Part shown: piece by piece, positions 30,266-38,507 of the stretch
How the letters are laid out: every line of letters starts with the position of its first letter
How positions within the stretch are numbered: the first letter of the stretch is position 1
DNA from: Accumulibacter jenkinsii
GTDB lineage: Bacteria > Pseudomonadota > Gammaproteobacteria > Burkholderiales > Rhodocyclaceae
NCBI GenBank assembly: GCA_036625225.1
Contig: JAZKUF010000001.1
Span: forward strand, 62,001 to 126,000
Direction: 5' to 3'
DNA: 64,000 nucleotides
Position numbers and translations under genes: made by a program
The notes under the pieces: generated by a model
What the model saw: only the letters and a program-made list of their open reading frames with translations
Told to the model about the DNA's origin: nothing
The model's database searches: none

Positions 30266-31078
30266 TCAGTAACAGTGTTCCTGAGCGGGAAAACTGCCGT
30301 CCCTGACGGCGGCGACGTAGGCCGTGATGGCGCCGGCGATCGATGTCTGGCCAGACATGAAGTTGCGCACGAAACGGGCTTTCCTGCCCGGCGCAATGTC
30401 GAGCATGTCGTGTAGCACGAGCACCTGGCCCGAGCAGTTGCGGCTGGCACCGATGCCGATCGTCGGGATGGCGAGCTGGCCGCTGGCGGTCGTCGCCAGC
30501 GCTTCGGGGATGGCTTCGAGGACGATCAGGCCGGCGCCGGCTTCCTGCTGGGCGAGGGCGTCGGCGAGCAGCCTCGCGGCGCCGGAATCATCCCGGCCCT
30601 GGACCCGGTAGCCACTGAGCTGATGCACCGATTGCGGTGTCAGGCCGACGTGAGCGCAGACCGGAATGCCGCGCGTACACAGAAAGCGCGTCGTCTCGGC
30701 CATGTCCACGCCGCCTTCGAGCTTGACCATCTGGGCGCCGGCGGCCATCAGGGAGACCGCGTTGCGCAGCGCCCGTTGCGGGCTCTCCTGGAAGCTGCCG
30801 AAGGGCATGTCGGCGATCACCAGCGCTCGCCGGCTGCCGCGCGCGACGCAGGCGGTGTGGTAGGCGATGTCGGCGAGCGTCACCGGCAGTGTCGATTCAT
30901 GGCCTTGCAGGACCATGCCGAGCGAGTCGCCGACGAGCAGGGCGTCGACGCCGGCGCTATCGCACAGCTGTGCAAAGCTTGCGTCGTAACACGTGAGCAT
31001 GGCGATCTTGTCGCCGCTGGTGCGCATCCTGGCAAGGTCCCCCTGCGTCAGGCGGCGTGTCGCAACGTGGCTGGACAT
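30266..31078 (-). CDS. panB: 3-methyl-2-oxobutanoate hydroxymethyltransferase
   Basis: A 270-residue enzyme, first committed step of pantothenate synthesis. MLTCYDASFAQLCDSAGVDALLVGDSLGMVLQGH carries the metal-binding Asp residues. VVIADMPFGSF-type and MVKLEGG motifs and GIPVCAHVGLTPQSVHQLSGYRVQGR are all present. Typical length. It starts 4 bp after the deoxynucleoside kinase gene, so translation is probably coupled. Confidence 0.97.
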   Translation of the reverse strand: MSSHVATRRLTQGDLARMRTSGDKIAMLTCYDASFAQLCDSAGVDALLVGDSLGMVLQGHESTLPVTLADIAYHTACVARGSRRALVIADMPFGSFQESPQRALRNAVSLMAAGAQMVKLEGGVDMAETTRFLCTRGIPVCAHVGLTPQSVHQLSGYRVQGRDDSGAARLLADALAQQEAGAGLIVLEAIPEALATTASGQLAIPTIGIGASRNCSGQVLVLHDMLDIAPGRKARFVRNFMSGQTSIAGAITAYVAAVRDGSFPAQEHCY

Positions 31079-31082
31079 GAAC

Positions 31083-31736
31083 TCACTCTCCCCGGTTGAA
31101 GTATTCGCGGTGTCCCCGCATCGCTTCGATGCGCTTGACCAGCAGTTGAAAATCGTCGTCGCAGTCGATGAAATTGATGCTCTCGGAATTGACCACCATC
31201 ACTGGCGCGGCATCATAGTCATGAAAAAAGCGCATGTAGCTCTCCGCCAGCAGCGCGAGGTAAGCGTCGTCGATCCACCGTTCCCTCTCGAGACCGCGCT
31301 TGCGTACCCGGGCGATCAGCGTTTCCGGTCTGGCCTGCAGGTAGATGACGAGGTCGGGCGGGACCGGCGGCGGCGACAGCCGTTCGTGAACCTGGCGGTA
31401 GAGCGCGTACTCGTCTTCGGCGAGCGTCAGCAAAGCGAACAGCGAATCCTTCTCGAACATGAAATCGGTGACCAGCGGGCGCGAGAAGAAATCAGGCTGG
31501 GACAGCTCGCGCAATCTGTCGAGCCGCTGAAAGAGGAAGGAGAGCTGGGTTGGCAGGGCAAAGCGCGGTTGATCCTGATAAAAGCGGCTCAGGAAGGGGT
31601 TCAGCTCGGGTTGTTCGAGCAGCTGCTGCGCGTCCAGGTAGTCTCCCAGACGGTGGGCAAGACTGGTCTTGCCGACGCCGATCGGGCCTTCGACGACGAT
31701 GTGACGAGCAGCGGTAAGCGTATTGCGTGGGGACAT
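31083..31736 (-). CDS. Deoxynucleoside kinase (dAK/dGK family)
   Basis: A 217-residue P-loop kinase. Walker A is VEGPIGVGKTSLAHRLG (residues 14-30). FLFQRLDRLREL supplies the base-binding residues, and the ERERWIDDAYL segment the LID arginines. Such genes stand before panB in many betaproteobacteria. It phosphorylates deoxyadenosine/deoxyguanosine-type substrates for salvage; the exact specificity is not fixed by sequence. Confidence 0.92.
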   Translation of the reverse strand: MSPRNTLTAARHIVVEGPIGVGKTSLAHRLGDYLDAQQLLEQPELNPFLSRFYQDQPRFALPTQLSFLFQRLDRLRELSQPDFFSRPLVTDFMFEKDSLFALLTLAEDEYALYRQVHERLSPPPVPPDLVIYLQARPETLIARVRKRGLERERWIDDAYLALLAESYMRFFHDYDAAPVMVVNSESINFIDCDDDFQLLVKRIEAMRGHREYFNRGE

Positions 31737-32019
31737 GAGCAGGCGGTGATTGAAGTCGGTCAGCGTTCAAGGGAGATGTTGTCCGAACGGGCGGCGCGTA
31801 TTCCGCCAACTGCCGCGCCGAGCGTCAGCAGACGGAAAAAAGGGCCAACCCGTTCAGTCGGCGCCTAGGATACACAGAGCGGCCGGCAGATGGTCATTTT
31901 TGAACCGCAGCGCGACACAAAAAAAACGGATTGTCGTGATCGGCGGCTGGCGCGCTGGCCGGTCGTCGGTCGCCGGCTGCGGGATGAAAACCCGTTTTCC
32001 TGCGCTCGTCAGCGCCAGG

Positions 32020-32523
32020 CTATTGCGCAAGCTTTTCGATCGCCTGGTGGCCGACTGCCGGCCACCAGGCGGCGGCGCTGCCGCGGCCGGGGAGGCGACA
32101 GCGCGGGGCGATCTCGAGCAGCGGGGCGAGCACGAAGGCGCGCAGGTGCATGCGCGGATGCGGCACCGTCAGTCGCTGGCTGTCGATCACCTGCTGATCA
32201 TAGAGCAGCAGGTCGAGGTCGAGGGTGCGCGGTGCATGGTGAAACTCGCGGCGACGGCCAAAGCGCCGCTCGACGGCAAACAGGGCGTCGAGCAAGGGCT
32301 CCGGATCGAGTCCGGTCTCGAGGGCGGCGACGGCGTTGATGAAATCGGGCTGCCCGCGAATGCCGAGCGGTGCCGTGCGATAGAGCGACGACATCCGCAG
32401 CAGACGCGATTCGGGCAGTGCCGCCAGCGCCGCGCCGGCGGCACGAACCTGCGCCAGCGGCTCGTCGAGGTTGGCTCCGAGGGCGACGAAAGCAAGGTGT
32501 GTGCTGTTAGCCATGCTAGCCAT
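32020..32523 (-). CDS. folK: 2-amino-4-hydroxy-6-hydroxymethyldihydropteridine pyrophosphokinase
   Basis: A 167-residue folate-pathway kinase (HPPK). ALGANLDEPLAQV, YRTAPLGIRGQPDFINAVAALET, the catalytic loop with FGRRREFHHAPRTLDLDLLLYD, and VPHPRMHLRAFVLAPL are all intact. The start may be 32523 or 32514 (MANSTHL); neither has a strong ribosome site. It follows pcnB by 72 bp, the usual betaproteobacterial order. Confidence 0.95.
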   Translation of the reverse strand: MASMANSTHLAFVALGANLDEPLAQVRAAGAALAALPESRLLRMSSLYRTAPLGIRGQPDFINAVAALETGLDPEPLLDALFAVERRFGRRREFHHAPRTLDLDLLLYDQQVIDSQRLTVPHPRMHLRAFVLAPLLEIAPRCRLPGRGSAAAWWPAVGHQAIEKLAQ

Positions 32524-32595
32524 GTGCGCCCGGCGTAGCGCGGGGAAGAGACCGGTCGTGGCAGTGAATACTCGCGTGGCAGTCTCCTCGGCACT

Positions 32596-33957
32596 TCATT
32601 CGGGAGACTTGTTCTGCCCATCGTCGACTGCCGACCGGCGCCGCCGGCGGCGCTTCTTGACTGCGCCCGCGGTCCCCGGCGCCGGCGGCAGCAGCAGGGC
32701 GGCGCGCGCCTCGTCGCTGGCATGCAGGAATTCCGTCCACCACTCGCCGACCTCGGCGTCGACCTCGCCGGATTCGACGCGCAGCAGCAGGAAGTCATAG
32801 CCGGCCCGGAAACGGGGCTGCTGCAGGACGCCGTAGGGGCGCTTTCCCGAGCGCTGCTCGAAGCGCGGCTGCAGGGCCCATATATCCTTGATGTCACCGG
32901 CAATGCGGCGGGTGATGGCGAGCTTTTCGGCCTGCACGTCGAGCACTTCGTCCATGGCCATGAAAAATGCGCCGGTTGCCGGTTCGCCGCCGGCCTTGAG
33001 CACTTCACACTTGCTCAGCACCTCGTGCCAGAGCAGGGTCGCAAAGAGGAAGCCGGGCGAGATCGGCTTGCCTTCCCGCACGCGGCGGTCGGTAGCCTCG
33101 AGCGCCAGCATGACGAAGCGCTCGCCAAGCGCCTGGTCGAGAATCACGTCGAGCAGCGGCAGCAGGCCGTGGTGCAGCCCCTCTTCGCGCAGCCGGGTGA
33201 CGCAGCGCACGGCGTGGCCCGAGGTGAGCAGCTTCAGCATCTCGTCGAACAGGCGTGACGGCGGAACGTTTTCGATCAGGCTGCCCATCTCGCGGATCGG
33301 CCGCCGCGCCTCGGGATCGATCGACAGCCCGAGCTTGGCCGCCAGGCGTACGGCGCGCAGCATGCGTACCGGATCCTCTCGGTAGCGCGTCCTGGGGTCA
33401 CCGATCATGCGCAAGGTCTTCTGCTGGAGGTCTGCGACGCCATGATGGTAATCGACGATGGTTTCGGAAGTCGGGTCGTAATACAGGGCATTGACCGTGA
33501 AATCGCGCCGCGCCGCGTCTTCCGCCTGGCTGCCGAAGACGTTGTCGCGCAGCACCCGGCCCTGATCATCGGTCTGCGCCTTGTTGCCGCCCTGTTCGCC
33601 GTGGTGGCCGCGGAAAGTGGTCACCTCGATCGTCTCGACGCCCATGTTCACATGGACGATCTGGAAGCGGCGGCCGATGATTCGCGACCGACGGAAGCAG
33701 TTGCGCACCTGTTCCGGCGTCGCACTGGTGGCGACGTCGAAATCCTTCGGCGTCAGTCCGGCGAGCAGATCGCGCACGGCGCCGCCGACGATGAAGGTCG
33801 GGTAACCATTCTCCTGCAGGGTTTCGACGGTGCGGCGGCAGCCCCGGCTGATGTCCTCGCGCTGCAGGCCATGCTGGGCGACCGCGATGATCGCCGGTTC
33901 CCCATGCTTGCCGGGGCTTTTGCGTCCGAGAACGCGGGATAGGAACTTGCGGATCAT
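32596..33957 (-). CDS. pcnB: Poly(A) polymerase I
   Basis: A 453-residue nucleotidyltransferase that adds poly(A) tails to RNA. FIVGGAVRDLLAGLTPKDFDVATSA (GG...DxD) lies at residues 46-70. GRRFQIVHVNMG and RRDFTVNALYYDP follow, then TRYREDPVRMLRAVRLAAKL. The C-terminus ends in a basic KKRRRRRRS tail as in E. coli PcnB rather than CCA-adding enzymes. Met at 33957 (MIRKFLSRVLG) fits; the open frame before it is not coding-like. Confidence 0.95.
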   Translation of the reverse strand: MIRKFLSRVLGRKSPGKHGEPAIIAVAQHGLQREDISRGCRRTVETLQENGYPTFIVGGAVRDLLAGLTPKDFDVATSATPEQVRNCFRRSRIIGRRFQIVHVNMGVETIEVTTFRGHHGEQGGNKAQTDDQGRVLRDNVFGSQAEDAARRDFTVNALYYDPTSETIVDYHHGVADLQQKTLRMIGDPRTRYREDPVRMLRAVRLAAKLGLSIDPEARRPIREMGSLIENVPPSRLFDEMLKLLTSGHAVRCVTRLREEGLHHGLLPLLDVILDQALGERFVMLALEATDRRVREGKPISPGFLFATLLWHEVLSKCEVLKAGGEPATGAFFMAMDEVLDVQAEKLAITRRIAGDIKDIWALQPRFEQRSGKRPYGVLQQPRFRAGYDFLLLRVESGEVDAEVGEWWTEFLHASDEARAALLLPPAPGTAGAVKKRRRRRRSAVDDGQNKSPE

Positions 33958-34049
33958 CAGGGGTGGCTCGTGTCCTGCCTGGATTGGGCTATAGCGGCGG
34001 CATGATAGCGGATATTTCACCGGCGGGCGGTGGGCGATTGGCGATCGAC

Positions 34050-34715
34050 TCAGCCGAGCAGGCTGACGATCGGCCAGCCTGCGGCTTCGGCGTGCGCGCG
34101 CAGCGTCGGATCGGGGTCGACGACCACCGGCTGGCTGACCTTCGACAACAGCGGCAGGTCGTTCTGCGAATCGCTGTAGAACCAGCTGTGTTCGAAACTG
34201 CTCCACCACAACCCGAGGGCTTCGAGCCAGGCCTCGACGCGGAGGATCTTGCCTTCGCGAAACGAGGGCATGCCGCGTGGCCGGCCGGTGAACTGGCCGT
34301 TTTCCTGTGCCGGAATGGTGGCGATCAGGTGGGCGAGGCCAAACTCGCGGACGATCGGTCCGGTGACGAAGCTGTTGGTGGCGGTGACGATGGCACACAG
34401 CGCGCGGCGGTCGAGATGTTCGCGCACCAGCGCGCGGGCCTTGGCGCCGACCAGCGGCACGATGTGTCTCGACATGAACTCGCGCTGCCAGTCATCGAGC
34501 AGGGAACGGGGATAACGCGACAGCGGCTGCAGCTGAAAATCGAGAAAGACGTCGATGTCGAGCGTGCCGGCCTTGTACTGCTCGTAGAACTCGATGTTTC
34601 GGGCTTCGTAGAGGGCGCGGTCGAGGATCCCCTTGCCGATCAGGAATTGCGCCCATTCAAAATCGCTGTCGCCGGCGATCAGCGTATTGTCGAGGTCGAA
34701 GAGGACCAGATCCAT
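34050..34715 (-). CDS. HAD-superfamily IB phosphatase
   Basis: A 221-residue HAD hydrolase with LVLFDLDNTLIAGDSDFEW (motif I, residues 3-21), IVTATNSFVTGPIV (motif II), and a late YSDSQNDLPLLSKV (motif IV, DxxND-like). The group includes SerB-like phosphatases and in many betaproteobacteria stands beside hda/pcnB, as here. The substrate (phosphoserine or a related small phosphate) is inferred. Starts 16 bp after hda ends. Confidence 0.9.
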   Translation of the reverse strand: MDLVLFDLDNTLIAGDSDFEWAQFLIGKGILDRALYEARNIEFYEQYKAGTLDIDVFLDFQLQPLSRYPRSLLDDWQREFMSRHIVPLVGAKARALVREHLDRRALCAIVTATNSFVTGPIVREFGLAHLIATIPAQENGQFTGRPRGMPSFREGKILRVEAWLEALGLWWSSFEHSWFYSDSQNDLPLLSKVSQPVVVDPDPTLRAHAEAAGWPIVSLLG

Positions 34716-34730
34716 GCGTGGCTTTCGCGG

Positions 34731-35387
34731 TCAGACGTTGAGGGAAGTCTGCAGGACTTCGCGCAACAGCGGCAGGGTGATGGCGCGCTTGTGCTCGAGC
34801 GAGTAACGGTCGATCGCCAGCAGCAGTGCGGTCAGGCTGCGCATGTCGCGGGGGGCGCGCGAGAAAAGGTAGCTGAAGGCTTCCGGCGGCAGCACCAGGC
34901 CACGCGCCCTCGCCTGTTCGGCGAGGGCCGCGAGTTTCTCCGCGTCGCTCAGCGGCTGCAATCGATAAACCAGGCCGCTGCCGAGACGGGTGCGCAGGTC
35001 TTCGCGCAGGCGCAGCCGCAGGGGGGGCACTTCGGCGGCGGTGATCAGGTGCCCGCCACAGGCGCGCAGGCGATTGATCAGGTTGAAGAGCGCGATCTGC
35101 CCGTATTCGCCGAGCGCTTCGAGGTGGTCGACGGCGTAGAACTCCTGATCCTGCGGCAACGCCGACAGCGCGGCATCCCGCCGCGCATCGCAGTAGGCCA
35201 CCTGGCACGCCTGCAGCAGATGCGACTTGCCGGCGCCCGCTTCGCCCCAGACGAAGAACAGCGATTCGCGGCTGCCCGGCGCGAGCCAGGCGGCGAGGCC
35301 AGTCAGCACTTCCCCGTTGCTGCCGGCGACGAAGTTGTCGAAGGCAGGCGGCGCTTCCGGCAGCAGGTCGAGGATCAACTGGCGCAT
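34731..35387 (-). CDS. hda: DnaA regulatory inactivator Hda
   Basis: A 218-residue AAA+ protein resembling the DnaA ATPase domain. MRQLILDLLPEAPPAFDNFV at the N-terminus carries the clamp-binding QL-rich motif. FFVWGEAGAGKSHLLQA is Walker A, FYAVDHLEALGEYGQIALFNLINRLR is Walker B region, and RLGSGLVYRLQPL gives the sensor/arginine finger. Hda stimulates DnaA-ATP hydrolysis with the sliding clamp. Start 35387 is chosen to place the clamp motif at the N-terminus; an in-frame ATG 54 bp upstream is less likely. Divergent from purM. Confidence 0.93.
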   Translation of the reverse strand: MRQLILDLLPEAPPAFDNFVAGSNGEVLTGLAAWLAPGSRESLFFVWGEAGAGKSHLLQACQVAYCDARRDAALSALPQDQEFYAVDHLEALGEYGQIALFNLINRLRACGGHLITAAEVPPLRLRLREDLRTRLGSGLVYRLQPLSDAEKLAALAEQARARGLVLPPEAFSYLFSRAPRDMRSLTALLLAIDRYSLEHKRAITLPLLREVLQTSLNV

Positions 35388-35530
35388 CGAGCCGGCTTCG
35401 GACTGCGGGGTTTGCGGGCGGTCAGCGCGCGGATGAGCCATTTCGGATAAGATTCAGGGTTCAGACGATCGAAGTCGTGCATTCTAACACTGCGCAGCAT
35501 TCGCCAGCCTTGCTCGGGAAGCCATACAAG

Positions 35531-36574
35531 ATGACTCAGGAATCTCTCTCCTATCGCGCTGCCGGGGTCGACATCGACGCCGGCGAGCAACTCGTCGAAC
35601 GGATCAAGCCGCTCGCCCGCAAGACCCTGCGCGCCGGCGTTCTCGGTGGCATCGGCGGTTTTGGCGCGCTGTTCGAAGTGCCCCGCAACTACCGCGAGCC
35701 GGTGCTGGTCTCGGGTACCGACGGCGTCGGCACCAAGCTGAAGCTCGCTTTCGAACTGCAGCGACACGACACGATCGGCATCGATCTGGTGGCGATGAGC
35801 GTGAACGACATTCTGGTGCAGGGCGCCGAGCCACTCTTCTTCCTCGACTATTTTGCCTGCGGCAGACTCGACGTCGACACCGCAGCCGAGGTCGTCAAGG
35901 GAATCGCCAGCGGCTGCGAGCTGGCCGGTTGCGCGCTGATTGGCGGCGAAACGGCCGAGATGCCGGGGATGTATCCGGCCGGCGAATACGATCTCGCAGG
36001 CTTTGCCGTCGGCGTCGTCGAGAAGTCGGCGATCATCGACGGCTCGACGATCGTTGCCGGCGACGTGATCATCGGTCTGCCGTCATCGGGTGCGCATGCC
36101 AACGGCTATTCGCTGCTGCGCCGGATCATCGCCCGCGCGCAGCCCGATCTGGCAGAGGCCTTCGACGGTGCAACGACGCTTGCCGAAGCGATCCTCGCGC
36201 CGACGCGGATTTACGTCAAGCCGCTGCTCGCCCTGATGCGGGCGCTGCCGGTCAAGGGCCTCGCGCACATCACCGGCGGTGGTCTCACCGGCAACGTGCC
36301 GCGCATCCTGCCACCGCCGGTCAAGGCCGAACTCGTCGCCGCCGCCTGGTCGCGTCCGAAGCTGTTCGACTGGCTGCAGCGCGAAGGCCGGGTGGTGGAC
36401 AGCGAAATGCACCGCGTCTTCAACTGCGGCATCGGGATGGTCGTCGTCGTCGCCCGCGAAAACGTCCAGCAGGCGGTGCAGATCCTGCGTGACGCCGGCG
36501 AAGCGGCAGTCGTCATCGGCGCCGTCAAGCCGCGCGGTGACGGCGAAGCGGCGACGACCGTCATCTCCGGCTAG
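35531..36574 (+). CDS. purM: Phosphoribosylaminoimidazole synthetase (AIR synthetase)
   Basis: A 347-residue purine-biosynthesis enzyme. Conserved segments are YRAAGVDIDAGEQLVERIKPLARKT, LVSGTDGVGTKLKLAFEL, DLVAMSVNDILVQGAEPLFFLDY, ALIGGETAEMPGMY and HANGYSLLRRII. ATG 35531 (MTQESLSYR) fits; an in-frame ATG 54 bp upstream overlaps the likely hda promoter region. The hda-purM divergent pair is typical of Rhodocyclales and Burkholderiales. Confidence 0.97.
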   Translation: MTQESLSYRAAGVDIDAGEQLVERIKPLARKTLRAGVLGGIGGFGALFEVPRNYREPVLVSGTDGVGTKLKLAFELQRHDTIGIDLVAMSVNDILVQGAEPLFFLDYFACGRLDVDTAAEVVKGIASGCELAGCALIGGETAEMPGMYPAGEYDLAGFAVGVVEKSAIIDGSTIVAGDVIIGLPSSGAHANGYSLLRRIIARAQPDLAEAFDGATTLAEAILAPTRIYVKPLLALMRALPVKGLAHITGGGLTGNVPRILPPPVKAELVAAAWSRPKLFDWLQREGRVVDSEMHRVFNCGIGMVVVVARENVQQAVQILRDAGEAAVVIGAVKPRGDGEAATTVISG

Positions 36575-36632
36575 CCTCGCCGCAGCCTGGCGCGCCGCTT
36601 CCCGTGCGCGCTCGCTGCCGCTCCTCCCTAGC

Positions 36633-37634
36633 TCAGCCTGCGTCGGCCGGGGTGGCGCCACCCGGCGGCGGCTTTGCCAGGGGCAGGGCCAGCTCGCGCT
36701 GCAGGGTGAGGATGCGGTTCTGCAGGCCTTCGATCCGGTCGGCTGCTTCCGCCGCCGACCGCTGCCAGCGGCTCGACTCTTCGGCCGTCGCTTCGGCCTT
36801 GCCGCGCCAGAAAGCGGCGTCGCTTTCCGCCCGGCTGGCGCGGGCCTGGAAGTTGTCGACGAAGACCCGGGCCTCCTGCAACTGCTCCTTGACGACTGCC
36901 TCGCTGGCTTTTGCCGCCTGCCGGATTTCATCGGTCTGGCGCATCAGGTACTGGCGTTCGCCGGCGGCGATTTCGCGCTCCCGCTCGACCGACTCTTCGG
37001 CCCGCTGGCGTTCGCCGCTGAGCGCCTCTTCGTGCCGTTCGCGTTCAGCGAGCAGTTCAGCCTCCTGATTGCGCCGCTCGCTCTCCAGCGTGCTGGCCAG
37101 CCGGGCGCCGTCTTCGCGCAGCTGGCCGATCTGCTCGTCGCGCGCGCGCAAGAGGGTGGTGGTGTCGGCCAGGCGCTGTCGCAGGTCCTCGATCTCGGCA
37201 TGGTTTGCTTGCAGCCTGGCCTGCAGTGTCTGCGTTTCGCCCTGCAGCGCGAGGGCTTCGCGCGCCGACGCCCCGGCACGTTCCTGAGCCTCGACGACCC
37301 GTTCGGTCATCTCGACCCGCCACTGGGTGATTTGCGCGCGCTCGTCGGCGTAAGCTGCATCGGCCTTTTCCAGCGCCAGGCGCCAGACGACGGTGAGCAT
37401 CCTGTCTGCTTCGCTGATCAGATCGTCGGAGAGATCCGGGTTGGTGCGCCCGGCCATGAAACGGCCGGCGATCTCCTTTCGCCAGTCGGAAATCATCCCC
37501 TGGACGACCTTGGCGCCACCCTTGCGGCCGATCAACTCGTAGACCGACTCGAATGAAGGACTCCGGCCATCGAGAAAAAGACTGGAGCAGGCTGCCGCGA
37601 CCCGCTCGTACTCGACCGCGCTAGTGCGTGCCAC
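36633..37634 (-). CDS. KfrA-like DNA-binding coiled-coil protein
   Basis: A 333-residue protein. Residues 5-80 match the KfrA N-terminal helix-turn-helix domain (VEYERVAAACSSLFLDGRSPSFESVYELIGRKGGAKVVQGMISDW). Residues 95-300 form a long alpha-helical coiled coil rich in Glu/Arg/Ala/Gln. Plasmid KfrA proteins bind operators and form filaments; chromosomal versions are of unknown role. GTG 37634 is chosen as it sits in the right frame just before the domain and overlaps the upstream small gene by 14 nt. ATG 37721 would add 29 unconvincing residues. Confidence 0.82.
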   Translation of the reverse strand: MARTSAVEYERVAAACSSLFLDGRSPSFESVYELIGRKGGAKVVQGMISDWRKEIAGRFMAGRTNPDLSDDLISEADRMLTVVWRLALEKADAAYADERAQITQWRVEMTERVVEAQERAGASAREALALQGETQTLQARLQANHAEIEDLRQRLADTTTLLRARDEQIGQLREDGARLASTLESERRNQEAELLAERERHEEALSGERQRAEESVEREREIAAGERQYLMRQTDEIRQAAKASEAVVKEQLQEARVFVDNFQARASRAESDAAFWRGKAEATAEESSRWQRSAAEAADRIEGLQNRILTLQRELALPLAKPPPGGATPADAG

Positions 37635-37809
37635 GGGCGAACTCGACGTGGCGAAGCTGGGCAAACTGCCGGGCGCTGGCCTGCAGTGCCCCGGCGATCT
37701 CGCCTGCCCGATCGGGCGCATTCCTGGCGACCCGACGATAGAGGTCGGCGAGCAAGCCGTTCAAGTCGTCGATTTCCTGCTCGATGATCTGGTTCTGTTG
37801 TGTATCCAT
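37621..37809 (-). CDS. Small hypothetical protein preceding KfrA-like gene
   Basis: A 62-residue acidic, helical protein (QQNQIIEQEIDDLNGLLADLYRRV, then EIAGALQASARQFAQLRHVEFA). It overlaps the KfrA-like gene start by 14 nt, and ATG 37809 follows an AGGAGCC-like ribosome site. The overlap and helical make-up suggest a small partner of the coiled-coil protein. No family was recognised. Confidence 0.6.
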   Translation of the reverse strand: MDTQQNQIIEQEIDDLNGLLADLYRRVARNAPDRAGEIAGALQASARQFAQLRHVEFARGTH

Positions 37810-37900
37810 GTTCCTGGCTCCTTCATCGATGCGGTCCCGGTGGCCGCCGTCATCCGTATGTCCTGCGGTCGAGTATAGAGCGCCGGGTTTGATACCGTCA

Positions 37901-37915
37901 ATAAATCTAGATAAA
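37901..37915. promoter_or_regulatory. AT-rich palindrome upstream of KfrA-like operon
   Basis: ataaatctagataaa contains the perfect palindrome atctagat within an AT-rich island between the divergent KfrA-like and apaG transcripts. KfrA proteins bind operators near their own promoter, so this is a candidate operator. Not proven. Confidence 0.35.
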
Positions 37916-38023
37916 ACGTTTCAAAAGTAACGCTTGTCAGGGAAAGGTCAACAATAACGGGCTTGTCAGAATCTCCGCTTTGGTGTGCAATGCCGGTTCT
38001 GATCGTTCCGACATCGAGCACCC

Positions 38024-38407
38024 ATGGCCGAAAGCAAGAAATACGAGATCACCGTCAGCGCGCTTCCCCAATATATCGCCGAGCAGTCGGATCCGGTAAG
38101 GGGCAACTACGTTTTCGCGTACACGATCACCATCGAGAACGTCGGCACCGTAGCGGCGCAGTTGATCTCGCGTCACTGGGTGATCACCGACGCCAACGGC
38201 GAAGTTCAGGAGGTGCGTGGCCTGGGCGTCGTCGGCCGACAGCCGCTCCTGGATCCGGGCGAGAAATTCAGCTATAGCAGCGGTTGTCAGCTCAATACGC
38301 CGGTCGGCACGATGCGCGGCAGCTACCAGCTGACGGCCGTCGACGGGCGACAGTTCGAGGCGGAGATCCCGGTCTTCACGCTGGCGGTGCCGCACGTCCT
38401 GCACTGA
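38024..38407 (+). CDS. apaG: ApaG domain protein
   Basis: A 127-residue single-domain ApaG protein. Family blocks are YVFAYTITIENVGTVAAQLISRHWVITDANG, VRGLGVVGRQPLLDPGEKFSYSSGCQLNTPVGTMRGSY, and the final F-LAVPHVLH. Fibronectin-like fold; linked to cobalt/magnesium tolerance in Salmonella, with the true function open. Divergent from the KfrA-like pair. Confidence 0.95.
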   Translation: MAESKKYEITVSALPQYIAEQSDPVRGNYVFAYTITIENVGTVAAQLISRHWVITDANGEVQEVRGLGVVGRQPLLDPGEKFSYSSGCQLNTPVGTMRGSYQLTAVDGRQFEAEIPVFTLAVPHVLH

Positions 38408-38507
38408 CGATGGCCTCGAGCCTCAAGCACAGGCCGCAACTCTTCACGGAAAGTGAGCAGCCGCTGCTGGCCGCCGGCTGGTTCAGGCTGATTCGCCTGC
38501 GGCGCCG

